Below, piece by piece: positions 16,780 through 29,125 of a stretch of DNA of 64,000 bases. Below the pieces are notes generated by a model. It did no database searches. It had not been told where the DNA came from and worked only from the letters and a program-made list of their open reading frames with translations. How positions within the stretch are numbered: position 1 is the first letter of the stretch; each line of letters begins with the position of its first letter. The DNA is from JAGSPQ01 sp038206395 (lineage in GTDB: Bacteria > Myxococcota > Myxococcia > Myxococcales > Myxococcaceae). The stretch covers positions 1-64,000 of the forward strand of contig JBBRAX010000018.1 in NCBI GenBank assembly GCA_038206395.1, read 5' to 3'. The translations under genes were made by a program, and so were the position numbers.

Positions 16780-17802
16780 GTGCGCGCACTCACGATTACC
16801 CGGTACGGCGACCCCGACGTCCTCAAAGTCCTCGACAAGCCCGACCCGGTGCCGGCCGCCGGCGAGCTGCGGATCAAGGTGAACCGCGCCGGCCTCAACT
16901 TCGCCGAGATCTCGGCGCGGGTGGGCCTGTACCCCGACGCGCCGAAGCCCCCTTTCTGTGCGGGCTACGAAGTGGCTGGCGTGGTCGATGCGCTGGGCCC
17001 CGGAGTCACCGGCTGGACGGTGGGCGAACGCGCGCTGGGTATGTGCCGCTTCGGTGGGCACGCGAGCCACGCGGTGCTGAAGGTCGAACAGGTGCAGCGG
17101 ATCCCTTCGGGAATGACGGACGACGAAGCGGCGGCCCTGCCCGTCAACTACCTCACCGCCTTCCACATGCTCTTCCGCGTCGGCAACCTGCAGCCGGGCC
17201 AGCGCGTGCTGGTGCACATGGCGGCGGGTGGGGTGGGCCTCGCGGTGATTCAGCTGTGCAAGCTGGTCGAGGGGGTCGAGATCTTCGGAACCTCGTCGGC
17301 GAGCAAGCACCCGCTGCTGCGCGAGATGGGGGTGCAGCACCCGATCGACTACCGCACCAAAGACTACGTGGCAGAGGTGAAGGCGCTGACGAACGGCAAG
17401 GGCGTCGACCTGGTGCTCGACGCGCTGGGCGGGGCCGACTGGTCGAAGGGCTACGGCCTGCTGCGCCCGGCGGGGCACCTGGTAGCCTTCGGCTGGGCGA
17501 ACATGGTCGAAGACGGCAAGCGGAACCTGTTCCACGTCGTGCGCGAGTTCTTCAGCCAGAAGAAATACGCCCCGATGTCGATGATGGACCAGAACAAGTC
17601 CGTCTCAGGCGTGAACCTCGGCCACCTGTGGGACGAGATCGAGATGATGAGCGGCCACTTGAAGAAGCTGCTCGCCCTCGTCGAAGCCGGCAAGGTGAAG
17701 CCGCGCGTCGACAAGGTCTTCAAGCTCGCGCAGGGGCCCGACGCGCACCGCTACGTTCAGGAAAGAAAGAACGTCGGCAAAGTCATCTTCGACTGCACGT
17801 GA
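16780..17802 (+). CDS. Zinc-independent MDR quinone oxidoreductase (VAT1-like)
   Basis: 340 residues, GTG start. A medium-chain dehydrogenase/reductase without structural or catalytic zinc Cys ligands. GroES-like N-terminal domain with NRAGLNFAEISARVGLYPDAPKPPFCAGYEVAG; Rossmann domain with VLVHMAAGGVGLAVIQLCK near residue 147. The insertion KYAPMSMMDQNKSVSGVNLGHLWDE is characteristic of the VAT1/NADPH:quinone reductase subgroup. Likely reduces quinones or alpha,beta-unsaturated carbonyls with NADPH in the cytoplasm. It ends 1 bp before the convergent Cys-rich gene. Confidence 0.88.
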   Translation: MRALTITRYGDPDVLKVLDKPDPVPAAGELRIKVNRAGLNFAEISARVGLYPDAPKPPFCAGYEVAGVVDALGPGVTGWTVGERALGMCRFGGHASHAVLKVEQVQRIPSGMTDDEAAALPVNYLTAFHMLFRVGNLQPGQRVLVHMAAGGVGLAVIQLCKLVEGVEIFGTSSASKHPLLREMGVQHPIDYRTKDYVAEVKALTNGKGVDLVLDALGGADWSKGYGLLRPAGHLVAFGWANMVEDGKRNLFHVVREFFSQKKYAPMSMMDQNKSVSGVNLGHLWDEIEMMSGHLKKLLALVEAGKVKPRVDKVFKLAQGPDAHRYVQERKNVGKVIFDCT

Positions 17803-17803
17803 A

Positions 17804-18127
17804 TCAGCGCACGCAGACGCGCTCGCCGGGTGACAGCCCGACCTTCACCGGCACCAGCTGCTCGTCGCCCTTCGCGGTGACGGCGCAGCGCAGGCCGGAG
17901 CCGCACTGGGCGTCGTCCAGACAGGGCTCGACGCACTTGCCGAAGTTGGCGAACGGGTCGTCTTTCGGCAGCGCGTAGCAGCGCAGCGACTTCGCGCAGT
18001 CGACGTGGGTGAGGCAGTCGAAGCCTGAGCCACCCTTGACCTTCGACTTCCCGCCGTTCAACGCGAGCGCGCCGATGACGGCCGCGCCGGCGAGCAGAAA
18101 GAGCCAGCGCCTCGGATCCTTCGTCAC
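17804..18127 (-). CDS. Small secreted or anchored Cys-rich protein
   Basis: 107 residues from a GTG start. An N-terminal hydrophobic helix (WLFLLAGAAVIGALAL) is a signal or anchor. Eight cysteines follow in the pattern C-x4-DC-x5-C...KCVEPCLDDAQCGSGLRC...C, reminiscent of the disulfide-rich Dickkopf-like modules common in myxobacterial surface proteins. No enzymatic motif. It begins 5 bp after the lon stop and may be read through from lon. Function unknown. Confidence 0.65.
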   Translation of the reverse strand: MTKDPRRWLFLLAGAAVIGALALNGGKSKVKGGSGFDCLTHVDCAKSLRCYALPKDDPFANFGKCVEPCLDDAQCGSGLRCAVTAKGDEQLVPVKVGLSPGERVCVR

Positions 18128-18132
18128 TTTCT

Positions 18133-20580
<2,448 letters not shown>

Positions 20581-20642
20581 CGTCGTCACCCCACGCTTTG
20601 TAATGTCGCTACAGGCTTATAGCAGCGGCGCGATCGCCACCC

Positions 20643-22847
20643 TCATTTCTGGCCAGTCGGGGCCAAGACCCCAAGGGTCTTGAAGAGGAAGGCTAACTGG
20701 TCAGCCGAAGACTCCAGCGCCTTGGCGACCTGGTCTGAGCCGCCGTGGCCCGAGTGCATCTCGATGCGCAGCCACGTCAGCCCCTGCCCCTTCTGCGCCG
20801 TCTGGACCTGGGCGATGAACTTGCGGGCGTGCATCGGGTCGACGCGATCGTCGTGGTCCGCTGACATCATCAACAGCGGCGGGTACTTCGCGTTCTCTTT
20901 GACGTGGTGGTACGGCGAGTAGGCCTCGAGCACCTTGAAGTCGTCGGCCTGGTCGGGGTCGCCATACTCAGGCACCCAGGTCTTCCCGCTGCCAAACAGG
21001 TGGTAGCGCACCATGTCGAGCAGGGGCACGGCGCAGATGACGGCGCCGAAGAGCTCGGGCCGCTGGGTCATCAGCGCCCCAGTCAAAAGCCCTCCGTTGC
21101 TGCCGCCGCGAATCGCCAGCTTTTGAGGCTTGGTGTAGCCCTCTTTGATCAGGAACTCGGCCGCCGCCGCGAAGTCGTCGAACACGTTCTGCTTCTTCGC
21201 CTGCTTCCCGGCGTCATGCCACGCCTTGCCGTACTCGCCGCCGCCGCGCAGGTTGGGCACCGCGTAGATGCCGCCGGCCTCGAGCCAGGGGTAGATGAAG
21301 CTGGTGAAGGCGCTGGTGAGGCTGACGTCGAACCCGCCGTAGCCGTAGAGCAGCACCGGGTTGTTGCCGTCTTTCTTCACGTCGGTGCGGTGCACCAGGA
21401 ACATCGACACCCTGGTGCCGTCTTTCGACGGGTAGAAGACCTGGGTCACCGTGTAGGGGGTGGGGTCGATCGGGACTTCGACCTTTGCCCAGAGCTCGCT
21501 CTTGCCGGTCTTCACCGAGCCCTTGAAGATCTGCTGGGGCATCGTGAAGCTCGAGAACGCGTAGTACGCCTCGTCGTCGTCCTCGAGGCCGATGAGGTTG
21601 CTCGCGGTGCCGATGCCGGGCAGCTCGAGGGTGCGCACGGGCTTGCCGTCGAGGCCGAACACCTTCACCTCGCTGATGGCTTTGCGAAGGCCGCTGGCGC
21701 ACAGGTGGCCGCCGACGACGTTGACGCCTTCGAGGCTGAGCTCCTTGTCTTCGGCGATGAGCTCCTTCCAGTCGGCGCGGGCGGGCTTCTTCGGGTCGAC
21801 CTTGAACACCCGCTTGTTCGGAGCGCCCTCGTCCGTCGTCACGTAGAAGACGTCCTTCCAGACGTCGACCTGGTACTTGGCGTCGGTGCCCTTGACGAGC
21901 AGGGTCCACGGCACGGAGGTCGCGCCTTTGGCTGGCTTGGCGCTGGTCGAACGGAAGTAGACGTCGTTCTCGTTCCACCCGCGCATCACGTAGACGAAGA
22001 GGTACTTGCCGTCGCGGTTGACGCCGCCGCCGAGGAAGGTCTTCGGGTCGCCGGTGCGGGGGTGGATGATCGCGTCGGCCTTCGGGTCGGCGCCCAGCAC
22101 GTGGAAGCGCAGCTCGGTGTAGCCGGGCCTCTCGCTGGTGGGGATCGCGGGGTCGACGGGCAGCCACTCGTAATAGAAGGACTTCGAGTCGGGCGTCCAC
22201 GACGGGCCGGCGTACTTGGCGCCGGGGATCACGTCGATCTCCGAACGGGTGCCCTTGTCGACGTCGAGCACGTACAGCGTCGCCTCGTCGGCGGCGTTCG
22301 GCTTCTCGGCGAACACCACCTTCTTGCCGTCCCACGACGGCACCCAGGTGCCCAGCGAGACGGTGTTGTCGTTGCTCCAGGTGTTCGGGTCGAAGAGCAC
22401 CTTCTCGACGCCCTTCTCGCCGTCGCGCCAGTAGACGATGGCCTTCTCTTTGTCCTTATGGCGGCGGGAGTAGAAGTAGCGGCCGCCGCGCTTGATCGGC
22501 GCGCTGACTGCGTCGAGGTAATAGAGGTCGTGGTACCGCTTGAGCAGCGCGTCGCGGCCCGGCAGCGCCTTCAGCCTCTCTCTGGCGAAGTCGTCTTGCG
22601 CCTTCATCCACGCGACGACCTCGGGGGCCTTCTCGTCTTCGAGCCAGCGGAAGGGATCCTTCACCTTCGTGCCGTGAAGAAACTCGTCAATCACCTGGGT
22701 GCGGGTCGGGGGAGTCATCGGGCCATTGCTCGCAACGGGAGCTCTCGCAACGGCCGGGGCAGGCGCCGCTTGCTCGGGTTGAACCACTTGCGGGGCGGAC
22801 GCGCAGCCGGCGGCGAGCGCGAGGAGGGTGAGAGACAGTCGACGCAT
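20643..22847 (-). CDS. Prolyl oligopeptidase (S9A), predicted lipoprotein
   Basis: 734 residues from ATG 22847, giving MRRLSLTLLALAAGCASA with lipobox LAAGC; the longer frame to 23180 runs into the SET gene. A Pro/Ala linker leads to the S9 N-terminal region (DEFLHGTKVKDPFRWLEDE), a seven-bladed propeller, and the hydrolase domain with GGSNGGLL (Ser near residue 582), SADHDDRVDP (Asp near 664) and HSGHGG (His near 701). It cleaves short peptides after proline. The lipobox predicts attachment to the inner or outer membrane, outside the cytoplasm. Myxobacterial homologues are known prolyl endopeptidases. Confidence 0.93.
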   Translation of the reverse strand: MRRLSLTLLALAAGCASAPQVVQPEQAAPAPAVARAPVASNGPMTPPTRTQVIDEFLHGTKVKDPFRWLEDEKAPEVVAWMKAQDDFARERLKALPGRDALLKRYHDLYYLDAVSAPIKRGGRYFYSRRHKDKEKAIVYWRDGEKGVEKVLFDPNTWSNDNTVSLGTWVPSWDGKKVVFAEKPNAADEATLYVLDVDKGTRSEIDVIPGAKYAGPSWTPDSKSFYYEWLPVDPAIPTSERPGYTELRFHVLGADPKADAIIHPRTGDPKTFLGGGVNRDGKYLFVYVMRGWNENDVYFRSTSAKPAKGATSVPWTLLVKGTDAKYQVDVWKDVFYVTTDEGAPNKRVFKVDPKKPARADWKELIAEDKELSLEGVNVVGGHLCASGLRKAISEVKVFGLDGKPVRTLELPGIGTASNLIGLEDDDEAYYAFSSFTMPQQIFKGSVKTGKSELWAKVEVPIDPTPYTVTQVFYPSKDGTRVSMFLVHRTDVKKDGNNPVLLYGYGGFDVSLTSAFTSFIYPWLEAGGIYAVPNLRGGGEYGKAWHDAGKQAKKQNVFDDFAAAAEFLIKEGYTKPQKLAIRGGSNGGLLTGALMTQRPELFGAVICAVPLLDMVRYHLFGSGKTWVPEYGDPDQADDFKVLEAYSPYHHVKENAKYPPLLMMSADHDDRVDPMHARKFIAQVQTAQKGQGLTWLRIEMHSGHGGSDQVAKALESSADQLAFLFKTLGVLAPTGQK

Positions 22848-22870
22848 AGAAGCGCCCAGATAACACGCGC

Positions 22871-23293
22871 TCAGCGCGGCAGCTGCCCCACCAGCGCAGG
22901 GTCGACAATCCACCCCCGGCAGGTGGCGGCGCCGCAGTGGCAGGGCTCGGCGAGCGCGAGCGGAAACGCGTAGTCGAAGAAGAGCTCGTCGCCCGGGCGC
23001 AGCGTGCGCAGCGCCTGCAGCTGGGCCCACCCGTTGCCGCGCGCAGTGACGCCGGCCTCGACCACGATGTTGGGCTCGCACGCGTGGTTCACCCAGCGCG
23101 TCTGATCGACCATGTCGAAGAAGATGCCGTCTTCGAGCACCAGCGAGTGGCGATCGTCGCTGCGTTCGCCCGCACGCCACACCACGCCCTCGACGTCGGC
23201 CACCACGCTGCCCTTGCGGAAGAGGCGGGTAGCGACGACGCCGTAGCCTTCGATTGAAGAGCGCACCACCCGGAGGCCAGAGAGTCGAGGCAC
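22871..23293 (-). CDS. SET-domain protein (putative lysine methyltransferase)
   Basis: 140 residues, GTG start 6 bp after the clpX stop on the same strand. A compact SET domain: GYGVVATRLFRKGSVV at the start, the pseudoknot motif WVNHACEPN near residue 68, LRPGDELFFDYAF with the catalytic-type Tyr near 107, and a post-SET-like zinc cluster CHCGAATCRG near 120. SET enzymes methylate lysines with SAM; bacterial examples are few and substrates mostly unknown. Its coupling to clpX and clpP suggests a possible link to protein quality control, which is inference. Confidence 0.85.
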   Translation of the reverse strand: MPRLSGLRVVRSSIEGYGVVATRLFRKGSVVADVEGVVWRAGERSDDRHSLVLEDGIFFDMVDQTRWVNHACEPNIVVEAGVTARGNGWAQLQALRTLRPGDELFFDYAFPLALAEPCHCGAATCRGWIVDPALVGQLPR

Positions 23294-23299
23294 GAAGCG

Positions 23300-24595
<1,296 letters not shown>

Positions 24596-24638
24596 CGTGG
24601 GGTCAGCCTAACGGTGTGCAGCGCCGGTTGCGAATGGC

Positions 24639-25253
24639 TTACTTCTTGTCGTTGCCGGTCGACGGCTTCTTCTGGGTGACCACTTCGTCGATGAGGCCGT
24701 ACGCGCGCGCTTCGCCAGCGCCCATGAAAAAGTCGCGATCGGTGTCCTTCTCGATGCGCTCGATCGGCTGGCCGGTGTGCTTCTGGAGGATCTCGTTGAG
24801 GCGCTGCTTGAGGCGAATGATTTCCCTGACCTGGATTTCCATGTCGGTCGCCTGACCGCGCGAGCCACCCAGGGGCTGGTGAATCATGATCCGGGAGTTG
24901 GGGAGCGCGAAGCGCTTGCCCTTCGCTCCGGCGGCGAGCAGCACCGCGCCCATCGACGCTGCCTGCCCGATGCAGATCGTCGACACCTGGGGCTTCACGT
25001 ACTGAATGGTGTCGTAGATCGCCAGGCCGGCCGTCACCGAGCCGCCCGGCGAGTTGATGTAGATGTTGATGTCCTTGTCCGCGTCTTCCGACTCGAGGAA
25101 GAGCAGCTGCGCGACGATGACGTTGGCCACGTCGTCGTCGATCTCCGTACCCAGCATCACGATCCGGTCTTTCAGCAGCCGGCTGTAGATGTCGTACGAC
25201 CGTTCACCGCGGTGGGTCTGCTCGACGACGTAGGGCACGGGCATATAGGGCAT
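24639..25253 (-). CDS. clpP: ClpP protease subunit
   Basis: 204 residues. Catalytic triad: Ser in GQAASMGAVLLAAG near residue 101, His in RIMIHQPLGG near 125, Asp in EKDTDRDFFM near 174. The N-terminal MPYMPVPYVVEQTHRGERSYDIYSRLL is the usual ClpP start, and GSRGQATDMEIQ is the handle region. It forms the tetradecameric proteolytic barrel with ClpX, encoded 43 bp downstream. Length is normal. Confidence 0.98.
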   Translation of the reverse strand: MPYMPVPYVVEQTHRGERSYDIYSRLLKDRIVMLGTEIDDDVANVIVAQLLFLESEDADKDINIYINSPGGSVTAGLAIYDTIQYVKPQVSTICIGQAASMGAVLLAAGAKGKRFALPNSRIMIHQPLGGSRGQATDMEIQVREIIRLKQRLNEILQKHTGQPIERIEKDTDRDFFMGAGEARAYGLIDEVVTQKKPSTGNDKK

Positions 25254-25275
25254 GGCTCGCTTTGCTCAGTGGGAG

Positions 25276-26550
25276 TTACGAATAGGTAGCCTGCGACTTC
25301 AGGAATTCAATCGTCTTTTGCTCGCGCACGCGGCCGACCAGGCCCTGGCGTTCTTCCTCGTCCTTGTAGTGCTTGCGAACGACGGCCAGCGTCTGGCCAC
25401 TTTCCTCGGCGACCTCTTCGAGGCGCTTCTCGAGCTCGGCATCAGTGACTTCGATCTTTTCCTGCTTGCCGATGGCTTCCACGATCAGCTGGCCGCGCAC
25501 TTCGAGCTCGGCCTTCGGGCGGAAGTCTTCGCGCAGCCGGTTGAAGTCGAGGCCCAGCTGGCGCGGGTCGACGCCGCCACGGTGAATCGCGCGCAGGGCA
25601 CCGTCGAGCATCAAGTCGATGCCGCGCTCGGTCATCGCCTGGGGCAGCTCGAACGCGTTCTTCTCGACCAGCGCGCGGAACAACGCGTCGCGTTCGTCAT
25701 TGCGGTTGCGAACGGTGGAGGCCTTCTCGAGATCCTTGCGAACCTTGTCCTTGAGCTCGGCGAAGGTCTTGGTGCCGAGCTTCTCGGCCAGCGCGTCGTC
25801 CAGCGGCGGAACCTTCTTTTCTTTCAGTTCCTTCAACGTGACGTTGAACACCGCCGTCTTTCCCTTCACTTCGTCGACGCGGTAGTCCTCGGGGAACTTG
25901 TAGTCGATGGCCTTCGTCTCGCTGACCTTCATCCCTTCGATGCCTTGAAGGTTCGCGTCGATCAGCTCGCCCGGAGCGACCTCGACCGTGATGTCGGCGC
26001 CCTTGTTCCCCGGAAACTCTTTGCCGTCGAGGGTGGCGTTGAAGTCAATCACCGCCATGTCGTTGAGCTTCGCGGTGTCGCGGCCTTCGACCTTCTCGAG
26101 GGTGGTGAAGTTCTGCTGCATCTTCGTGATCTGCTCGTCGACCAGCTCGTCCTTCACGGCCGTGTCGAGCTTGGCGAGCGCGAGGCCCTTGTAGTCCTTC
26201 GCGTCGATCACCGGCTTGACCTCGACGCGCGCGGTGAAGCTGTACGGCGCGTTCGGGTTCAGCGTGGATGACGAGATGTGCGGCTCGGCGACGGCCTCGA
26301 GCTTGTGTTCCTTGATCGCGTCGATGAAGGCGCGGGCTTCGACCCGGCGGATGACGTCGTTCTCGACGTCGGCCTTGAACTTCTGCTCGAGGATGCGGCG
26401 GGGAACCTTGCCCGGCCGGAACCCCGGAATCTTCACTTCACGCGCGAGCCGCCCGTACGCGTTGGTCAGCTCGGCCGCGACCATGGGGGCATCGACCTCG
26501 ATGGAGAGCCGGCGTTCGATGGGTGAAACCTCCTCGACCTTCACCTTCAT
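25276..26550 (-). CDS. tig: Trigger factor
   Basis: 424 residues from ATG 26550, which has GAGGAAG upstream; longer frames are unsupported. N-terminal ribosome-binding domain with the signature GFRPGKVPRRILEQKF near residue 43, then a PPIase-like FKBP segment around residues 150-235, then the helical C-terminal arms. It chaperones nascent chains at the ribosome exit tunnel. First gene of the tig-clpP-clpX set. Confidence 0.97.
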   Translation of the reverse strand: MKVKVEEVSPIERRLSIEVDAPMVAAELTNAYGRLAREVKIPGFRPGKVPRRILEQKFKADVENDVIRRVEARAFIDAIKEHKLEAVAEPHISSSTLNPNAPYSFTARVEVKPVIDAKDYKGLALAKLDTAVKDELVDEQITKMQQNFTTLEKVEGRDTAKLNDMAVIDFNATLDGKEFPGNKGADITVEVAPGELIDANLQGIEGMKVSETKAIDYKFPEDYRVDEVKGKTAVFNVTLKELKEKKVPPLDDALAEKLGTKTFAELKDKVRKDLEKASTVRNRNDERDALFRALVEKNAFELPQAMTERGIDLMLDGALRAIHRGGVDPRQLGLDFNRLREDFRPKAELEVRGQLIVEAIGKQEKIEVTDAELEKRLEEVAEESGQTLAVVRKHYKDEEERQGLVGRVREQKTIEFLKSQATYS

Positions 26551-26587
26551 TTGCTTCCTCGCTTTTGAAGAAATCTTCAGCTGCGAG

Positions 26588-26616
26588 GCTTTAGGCAATG
26601 GAGTTTGACGGGTCAA
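26588..26616 (-). promoter_or_regulatory. Candidate sigma70-type promoter of tig-clpP-clpX
   Basis: On the minus strand TTGACC (26616-26611), a 17-nt spacer and TAAAGC (26593-26588) lie about 38 bp before the tig start. The -35 box is good and the -10 box weak. The -35 falls in a small palindrome, TTGACCCGTCAA. Confidence 0.4.
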
Positions 26617-26676
26617 TGTCTGAACGGCATCGCCCGAACGGGCAGGTCAACGGAAGAGCCGCTACGGTGCGCGGCC

Positions 26677-27453
26677 ATGCTGACATTGCTTGCGCTCCTG
26701 CTGACGGCGGCGCCCGACGCGGGCAGGCCGACACCCTACTCGTTCGATCGGGCGATCACTTCGGCGGATCTCGAAGGGAAGACGCTGCGAGAGCTGTCGC
26801 TGACGCGCAACGTGGTCTTCGCGCGCGCAGGCCAGGTGTTCCGCAAGTCGTGGGTGCGCGAGTACTTCAGCCGGTTCGATTGGTACGAGCCGACGGGCCT
26901 CGACCCAAGGAAGCTGAGCGCGCTCGACAAGGCGAACGCGGCGACGGTGGCGAAGTTCGAGATCGCGATTCCAGTGGCCGAGCTGACGAAGCGGCGCGAT
27001 GTGCTGTCGAAGAAGGTCGAGGCGGCGAAGGCGCCGGACAAGGACGACGTGGTCGAGCTGTTCCTCTTGTCCGAGGCGTTGGGCGTGTCGCCGCCGGCCT
27101 TTTTGTCGTCGCTGGCGCCGTCGCACGATCGCGATCCCCTGGCGCGGCCCGAGATGCTCGACGCGCTGCTCACGGTGACGCAGCTGAAGGATCTGTCGAA
27201 GCGCGACCTGCGGATTCTTCGCAACACGGTGCTCGCCCGCCGCGGACGCGAGTTCAAGACCGACCCGATGCGCGACTACTTCGAGAAGAAGGAGTGGTAC
27301 CGCGTCGACCCGAAATACACCGACAAGCGGCTGACCAAGGTCGACCTCGTCAACATCAAGCTCATCCGCAGCGTCGAAGAGTCGCTGGGTGGACCCGAAG
27401 TCGAGCCGGGCTCGGAGAACGGGCCGCCCGACGGGTTCATGATGCAGGCCTGA
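26677..27453 (+). CDS. Secreted protein with two YARHG-like domains
   Basis: 258 residues from ATG 26677 (MLTLLALLLTAAPDAG, signal peptide). Two copies of the YARHG pattern are visible: LTRNVVFARAGQVFRKSWVR...YFSRFDWYEP near residues 40-90 and LRILRNTVLARRGREFKT...YFEKKEWYRVDPKY near 180-230. YARHG domains occur in extracellular or envelope proteins of many bacteria and their role is unknown. The region between is charged and helical. Divergent from tig. Confidence 0.82.
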   Translation: MLTLLALLLTAAPDAGRPTPYSFDRAITSADLEGKTLRELSLTRNVVFARAGQVFRKSWVREYFSRFDWYEPTGLDPRKLSALDKANAATVAKFEIAIPVAELTKRRDVLSKKVEAAKAPDKDDVVELFLLSEALGVSPPAFLSSLAPSHDRDPLARPEMLDALLTVTQLKDLSKRDLRILRNTVLARRGREFKTDPMRDYFEKKEWYRVDPKYTDKRLTKVDLVNIKLIRSVEESLGGPEVEPGSENGPPDGFMMQA

Positions 27454-27465
27454 TAGGCCTTCTCA

Positions 27466-27486
27466 GACGCGCCCCGGGCGGGCGTC
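27466..27486. terminator. Weak hairpin between convergent genes
   Basis: GACGC (27466-27470) can pair with GCGTC (27482-27486) around a GC-rich centre, in the gap between the YARHG gene and the convergent CapA-like gene. There is no U-tract of note. Possibly a bidirectional terminator. Confidence 0.3.
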
Positions 27487-27498
27487 CCCACTTCTAAT

Positions 27499-28428
27499 TT
27501 AGAACTCCAACCGGTCGCTGAGGCGGCGCGTGGGCTTTGCGCCCAGCGATCTCAGCAGGTCCATCGTCAGGCCCGGATCCTTCGCGAGGGTCGCGTTGAG
27601 GCCGTGAAGGCCTGCGTCGATTGGCACCGCCTGCGCGCGCGCGACCGAGCCGTCTGCGGCGAAGTCGACTTTCAGCACCAGCCCGTCTGACTCGGCGGTG
27701 CACGCGCACTCGAAGGTGAGGTTGCCCAGCCCCCAGGCGATCACCGCCCTGCCCCGCCTTTCCACACTTCCGATCGCGTGCGTCCCGTGCGCGGCGACGA
27801 CGACGGCCCCCGCCTCGAGCGCGAGTTCGGCCGCCTCGACCAGCTCGAGGCGCGGCAGGTAGGAGGCGGGGCCGGTGACGTGGAAGGTCGCGACCAGCGC
27901 GTCACCTCGAGCGCGGGCGGTGGCCAGCTCGGCGCTCAAGTCTCTGGGCACGCCGTGTTCCAGATCGTGGGCGGTCAGCACCACCTTCAGCCCGCCGACG
28001 TCGATCACCGTCACACCGAAGGTCGCGACGCCGGCCAACGCGGCGCGCTTCGTCGCGTCGCGGCCAGCGTCGTCTTCGCGATCGTTGGCGTGGGTCAACG
28101 CCGCGCCGGCCAGGTCGGACGCGTGGTTGTTCGCGATGCCGGCCGCGACAACGCCGGCGCGATTCAGCGCGGCGCCCGTCTGAGGTCCGTTCACCAGTCG
28201 CGCCGCCGTCGCCGCCTGCGCGTCTGCCGCGGATCCAACCGGGCCTTCGAGGTTCACCACGCCCTTCGCCGGCGCCATCGCGGCGCTGACCGCGGCGAGC
28301 CGTTCGGATCCGCCGTTGCCCAGCTGCACGTCGCCGCCGAGCCAGATCGATCGCGGCGTGGCGCAGCCTGCGAGCAACAGAACGAGCGCGACCCTCACGG
28401 CTACCGAACGTAGCTCTGTTCTCGTCAT
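27499..28428 (-). CDS. CapA-like (PGA_cap metallophosphatase fold) lipoprotein
   Basis: 309 residues. Lipoprotein signal ends LLLAGCATP. The domain resembles the poly-gamma-glutamate synthesis protein CapA family: SIWLGGDVQLG (metal-site GGDxxL), VVNLEGPVG (NLExP), GIANNHASDLAGAAL (the NNH motif), then ALVATFHVTGPASYLP and VAAHGTHAIGSVE (HGTH). CapA proteins contain a calcineurin-like fold and act at the cell surface in capsule or envelope polymer handling. This one is shorter than classical CapA. Enzymatic activity has not been shown for most members. Confidence 0.82.
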   Translation of the reverse strand: MTRTELRSVAVRVALVLLLAGCATPRSIWLGGDVQLGNGGSERLAAVSAAMAPAKGVVNLEGPVGSAADAQAATAARLVNGPQTGAALNRAGVVAAGIANNHASDLAGAALTHANDREDDAGRDATKRAALAGVATFGVTVIDVGGLKVVLTAHDLEHGVPRDLSAELATARARGDALVATFHVTGPASYLPRLELVEAAELALEAGAVVVAAHGTHAIGSVERRGRAVIAWGLGNLTFECACTAESDGLVLKVDFAADGSVARAQAVPIDAGLHGLNATLAKDPGLTMDLLRSLGAKPTRRLSDRLEF

Positions 28429-28740
28429 CCAGACGCCACGGTGGTGGGCCGAGGTTTCGGATCCACCGCGGCGGCGGCTTGACGCCGACAGTGCTGGGCG
28501 TCTTTCCGAGACCGCCGCAACTGGATCAGGGCCGAGACCTCATCACCGAGGCTCCGTCGCGCGGAGCTTCGTCGTCGTCCCCAAAAGTCAGCGGAGCTCT
28601 GAGATCGCGGGGACGTACCGCTGAGGGCGTGACGTTCGGGGCCGGCCGCTCGAGGCAACGATGGCTCGGATGCCGATCGCCCCGGGGGTTCGTCAGCCCT
28701 GGGCGGATGCGCGAGCCCGGGAGTCTGCGGTTGGCTCGAG
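28429..28740. other. Gene-free intergenic stretch
   Basis: Part of the roughly 700-bp gap between the CapA-like gene and the TetR gene. I see no convincing coding frame, RNA gene or promoter here. Weak similarity to the flank of repeat copy A continues to about 28700. The remainder of the gap holds repeat copy B and the TetR operators. Confidence 0.5.
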
Positions 28741-28746
28741 CGAGGC

Positions 28747-28889
28747 GGAGCACCCCACCACCGCCGGCGGTGGTCTGGTGCTCCAGCAACGGGTTCGCCT
28801 CGCGGGTCGAGACCCCCTATCTCCATCAATGCCCGGGGAAGGGGCGAGAGAACCCGCGGGGCTTCCGATTTCTCGTAGGTGTTCCGCGG
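28747..28889 (-). repeat. Structured intergenic repeat, copy B
   Basis: Reverse-complement counterpart of copy A. In RNA order on the minus strand: P1 CCGCGG 28889-28884 with 28859-28854 (24-nt loop holding GAGAAATCGGA); P2 CCCCT with AGGGG (28844-28840 and 28818-28814, same 21-nt interval as in copy A); outer P3 GGAGCACC with GGTGCTCC (28784-28777 and 28754-28747) around ACCACCG/CGGTGGT (28774-28768 and 28763-28757). The P2 A-T pair of copy A is C-G here, and the outer P3 stem has a different but still complementary sequence. Confidence 0.75.
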
Positions 28890-29068
28890 CAACGATCTCC
28901 CGAGTGCCATGCGGCTCCGTCTCGGCGCTGAGGTGATCGGCGCCCGGCGAAGCGCCGAAGCCACGTGAGCAGGTGCTTGCGAGTGCGCGCGGTCGTCGAT
29001 GTCACCGGGGAACACCTGGAGCTTGCGGACACCCGGTGCGGCTGCTCTTCTGGATGAACGGCGACCGT

Positions 29069-29105
29069 ACTTGACACTGTCTTGTTCTACTTGACACCGT
29101 CAAGT
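29069..29105 (+). promoter_or_regulatory. Tandem palindromic operator before the TetR gene
   Basis: ACTTGAC-acc-GTCAAGT (29089-29105) is a perfect 7-bp inverted repeat. ACTTGAC-act-GTCTTGT (29069-29085) is a degenerate copy centred 20 bp upstream. Both lie 20-60 bp before the TetR-family start, the usual place for an autoregulatory operator; TTGACA could also serve as a -35 box. Confidence 0.65.
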
Positions 29106-29125
29106 CGGGCCGGCATCTTGGCCGC

